Shown here: piece by piece, positions 60,715-64,000 of the stretch | Layout: each line of letters opens with the position of its first letter | Position numbering within the stretch: the stretch's first letter is position 1 | Source of the DNA: Mallotus nudiflorus | Taxonomy: Eukaryota; Streptophyta; Magnoliopsida; Malpighiales; Euphorbiaceae | DNA: 64,000 nt | Direction of reading: 5' to 3' | NCBI GenBank assembly: GCA_947683625.1 | Contig: CANTUR010000630.1 | Span: 3,844,001 to 3,908,000, forward strand | Made by a program: the position numbers and the translations under genes | The notes under the pieces: generated by a model | Seen by the model: only the letters and a program-made list of their open reading frames with translations | Databases searched by the model: none | Told to the model about the DNA's origin: nothing

Positions 60715-62041
60715 TGATGGGTTTTCGCAAGTATACGGATTCGTACAAGTAGTAATTAAATATCGATCCCACAGAGATTGCAAATTGACTACAGTGATAC
60801 TAGTTATGTTTGTTTATTTAAACAACGAAAAAGGGTATTTTTAATTAAACTAAGACAAAACACAAAAAATCACAATGAAATAACAATCACTTTAGAGAGC
60901 TAGGGTTCTTATTACTAATTCAACCTTTATTTGAAATCAATTTACTGTTAAACCATACCTAACCTTAATCCAATTTGAGGGTTTCCCTAAAATCATAGGC
61001 TTTCCTCCTAAGACAACCCTATGATTAACTAAGTAAATTGATGTTCTTAGATTTAAAGCTCTCGCCTACTAAGCGTTCGGTTAATTCGATTTAAGTACCA
61101 ACCCTTAATCAATATTAGTTGCTTAAGTGTTTCTCAACTAAGAAAGCATCTAACAGGTTATTGCTTAAATCCAATACAACCCATCTCTCGATCAAGTTTT
61201 ATTGTGTATATTCAATCAAAGGGTGATCAATCCTAAGAAGACATTAAGTTCAATAATAACCAAAGGATCTAGATTAATGGCTTAGGTTTAATTACGATTA
61301 GCCCATGGTTAATAGCAATAAGAACCCTAACTAAGAATTTAGCTACTTATGTTAATTTTAAGAAATATAGAAGAATAATAATAGAAAATAGACATCATCA
61401 TTGAATTAAAATTAAGAATGAATAAAAAAATTGAATAAAATAAACCCCTATTAAATAGGAAGCTTGATGTTCTTCAATTTTTATTCTCCAATCTCCAAAC
61501 TAACATAAGCAAGAAAAAATCCTTGTTTTCTTAAAACTGCTCTAAGAAAAATTGTATCTCCAAAAAGTGATGATAAGAAAAAGAATCCTCCTTATTTCTG
61601 GTGGCTGCCCTCTTATAAAACCCTAATTACCAGCCCTAGGGTTATATCCGTGTGAAATCTCCCCCTTGTCCTTCATGAGTTAGAAATTAAATTCGCCTCT
61701 GATTTTTCTAATCACCAAGTCGCACGGCCGTGTGCAAAATGCGCATGGCCGTGCACATCATTTTTTCAACATTTCAGCATATTGATCTCCATTGCTTTTT
61801 AGACTCGCTTCAAGTGCTCACGACTCCCATATAACCTTCCTATACTGTTCTTTCACTTCCCTAAATACATAAAAATCAACCAAAAATAAACCAACTAATA
61901 CGTAAAAATAAATAAACACATAAGACATGTAGTAAGTATTCAACTAAATAAAAACTGAATAAAAGAAACATAAACTTAACTGAAATTGAATTTTTCCTAA
62001 CACAAAGACTACTTAATGAAATGCATTTTTCATACTCATCA
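60715..62041 (-). repeat. 3' LTR of Athila-type element A
   Basis: 1327 bp; minus strand TGATGAGTATG at 62041 to CCCATCA at 60715. Next to the polypurine tract at 62042. Contains two cacggccgtg-like palindromes (61722-61733 and 61743-61754). Confidence 0.8.
61722..61754. repeat. Paired GC-rich palindromes in LTR A
   Basis: gcacggccgtgt at 61722-61733 and gcatggccgtgc at 61743-61754, in otherwise AT-rich DNA. The same core occurs in the repeats at 60370-60714. Confidence 0.75.
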
Positions 62042-62055
62042 AATTCCCCCACACT
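62042..62055 (-). other. Polypurine tract of element A
   Basis: Minus strand AGTGTGGGGGAATT directly before TGATGAG. Preceded by the GAGGACAAGCAAA phrase. Confidence 0.85.
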
Positions 62056-62915
62056 TGAATATTTGCTTGTCCTCAAGCAAAACCTGAAAACACATATCTA
62101 CCTAAAGAATCATACTCATTAACTAGCTTTAACTTGACTAACTACCATAATCTTCCTTTAATAAAAAGTTTATAAACTCAAAAAGTAAAACAACAACTGA
62201 GGTCAAGAATATATTGTTACCGTGTGAAGAGCATAGTTTTCTAATGAAAATATGAAAACAAATGATTGACACTCAAGAAAAAAAACAAGTAGGAATTGTG
62301 CCAACAATAAAGAGGCTAAGAAGTTCATCAATCAATATCTTCCCAATCTCAGCATCCCCCACCTTTCTAGTGTTACTCAGTATGGAAACCTCCAAAAAGG
62401 GTCCTTTGGATACTCTTGCTCTTAAAGAGCATTGGAGTAGAAGGAGCATTTAAAAGATTTTTCTTTTTAATTTTAAGCTCCAAACCAGTGCGTTTTACGC
62501 TCCATCTCGCTTCTTGATTGATTTTTTTTTAACATTTATAACCACTCTAAAGCAGCCTTAAACTCCCACTCACAAATACTTTTCTCAAATATTAATCATC
62601 TAGATTCACTTGTTTAATAGAAAAGTAAGCATTAATGTTCATTAAAATGTAAAAATTCTTAACCACACGTTGCTCTTCTAATTTAAAAAATTTAAAACGA
62701 TCCATTAAGGAAGATTAAGGCATTTCTTCAAGAAAACTAAGATTAATGAACAAGGCTCTAAAGGTATATATGTTGCAAAAATTCAAGTGTAAGGAAGCAT
62801 ACAATCATGAAAAGTAAATAAATAAAAGAAAATTAAAGAACAGTATACTCCCTTTATTTTGGTGAAACTGGAGGGGGAATATATGGTATGACCATGATGC
62901 GCTTTGCAGCTTCAT
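62056..62915 (-). other. Noncoding region of element A between ORF and polypurine tract
   Basis: No supported ORF. A 63-codon plus-strand frame at 62262 is not supported. Similar in position to 57780-58858 of element B. Confidence 0.55.
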
Positions 62916-64000
62916 TTATAGCTTGCTTTGAGGAAGGATGCGAAAGATTTCATCAATTTGAAGTTGCAACCTTTCAGCTCTGAGTTCACATCGCCTCTCA
63001 AACTTCTCTAATTGGTTGGACAAATCCATAACCATGTTCCCAATCCTATTGTCAGAGATATCCATCCACTCTTTGATATTTTCCATGATGTCATCACTCC
63101 ATTTTTTGGTGTTCCATCGCTTCTTTGATTGAGCTTCACTCCCATTATCTCCTTTTTCAACTGCATTAGGGGGTAAAGGTATTTCACCATATTGCATTGC
63201 CAATTAACAGATCATGTAGCATCTTCTACCCGTTACATCATGGAACTCATTGAATTCGGTGATGATTTCAGCTCACACTAGGTAATCTTCATCAAGGGAC
63301 TCAGCTTCTAAAGGCTCCAATTTATGTTTGGCAAATTCGAATAGAGCAAAATACAATGCCAATCCGGTAACAATATGCCCCATTGAGATCAATGCCTTTC
63401 TAGCCTGAATAACCAGCAACATAGAACACAAAATAAAGTATGTACTATATACTTTTATGTTAGTCTTCAAGCACCACAACATGAATAAGTCATAAGGGGA
63501 AACCCTAGTACTATTTTTTCTTCCAAAGATTGTATGTGCCATGAATTTATGCATGATTAAATGTGAGTGATCTTTGATCAAACCACTAGTCATTATTTGA
63601 CCCTCACAAACTTTATCACCTTCAGTGATTTCATGCCAAAAACCACTCATATTATAATCCATAGGAGGTTGACAAACACCTCCTTGAGGAAAACCAAAGA
63701 TTTGAGACATGATTTCATAGTCAAATAAGTATTCTTTCCCAAAGAACCTACATGAAAAGATCCTTAGAGATGCATCTAAAATCTTAAATGTAGTGTAAAA
63801 TTCTATTGTGAGTTCAAAGAATACATCATATTGGGCTGTAGCCAATTTAAACCACCCCAATTTATTGCAAAACATATCTATGGTTCCCTTAATACCCATA
63901 TTCAACAGTACCTCATCATCAAAGTATTTTGGCTTGCTAAATTTTCTCTTGACTAAGGAGCAGAATCTCTTCCCTTCTTCTTCAGAATAAATGGCAAAGA
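62916..64000 (-). pseudogene. ATHILA ORF-1-like protein of element A, 5' end outside the window
   Basis: One reading frame on the minus strand is open from the window edge (FAIYSEEEGKRFCSLVKRK) to a TGA at 63273-63275, then after a TAA at about 63205 reaches a stop at 62916. Both internal stops look like C-to-T changes of Arg and Gln codons. Family-like motifs: FSCRFFGKEYLFDYEIM, then IFGFPQGG, MAHTIFGRKNSTRVSPYDLF and MLWCLKT. The C-terminal 90 residues are charged with a short coiled coil (LSNQLEKFERRCELRAERL). Otherwise better preserved than the element B copy. Function unknown. Confidence 0.78.

Larger units (their letters stand above)
60715..64000 (-). mobile_element. Athila-type Ty3/gypsy element A, 3' part
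   Basis: Minus strand: ORF-1-like frame (62916 to past the window edge), noncoding stretch, polypurine tract and 3' LTR. The rest lies to the right of the window. Confidence 0.78.

Noticed and set aside
1..64000. Endogenous plant virus or pararetrovirus
   Set aside because: All reverse transcriptases seen belong to LTR retrotransposons with LTRs, primer-binding sites or integrase in retrotransposon order; no movement or coat protein of a plant virus recognised.

Overview
This is plant nuclear DNA, most likely from a eudicot: AT-rich, with spliced genes, plant-type retrotransposons, and homologues of a plant MICU, a nodulin-like MFS transporter, an RLP and a plant SAM-domain protein. Repeat style and protein similarity remind me of Malpighiales (Euphorbiaceae), but that is a weak inference. 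Only four host genes are visible in 64 kb; retrotransposons make up most of the rest.

Layout. 1-17388 is a nest of elements inside the intron of a receptor-like protein gene. A Ty1/copia element (minus strand) lies in the intron. A Tat-lineage Ty3/gypsy element (1736-12793) lies inside the copia, flanked by the 5-bp duplication agtcc. A third element's LTR (1-1234, inverted, running off the left edge) cuts the copia 3' LTR. The first four exons of the RLP gene are at 17491-18522 (minus). An intact seven-exon mitochondrial calcium-uptake gene (MICU) is at 19296-21888 (minus). 22000-27864 is AT-rich intergenic DNA with a 1.1-kb foldback element. 27865-40425 is a second, older and heavily mutated Tat-lineage element with gag-pol, an antisense ORF, and a 3.2-kb solo LTR (34995-38223) of another family inserted into that antisense ORF with a 5-bp duplication. 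A SAM-domain gene (41116-41896, plus) and a nodulin-like MFS transporter gene (43953-47244, minus) converge. 47245-56299 is mostly AT-rich intergenic DNA and low-complexity runs with one probable solo LTR (50706-52219). 56300-64000 holds two Athila-type elements on the minus strand, each with a 3' LTR, a GTGTGGGGG polypurine tract and an ATHILA ORF-1-like frame.

The host genes do not form a pathway; they are ordinary dispersed plant genes. The most striking non-genic structure is an array of about 30 short hairpins (9710-10611) in the first Tat element. The outer stem sequence cycles through four types while the loop cgaccgag is conserved and the two arms co-vary. A second, sequence-unrelated hairpin-rich block (60370-60714) lies in an Athila-type element, and a 20-bp palindromic repeat occurs both in the 5' LTR and at the breakpoint where the first Tat element loses its integrase. 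Three of the four host genes appear to carry a single extra base that breaks the frame, which suggests either decay or assembly indels.

I found no tRNA or rRNA gene, no CRISPR array and no recognisable virus. I could not run any search, so lineage names rest on motif recognition.
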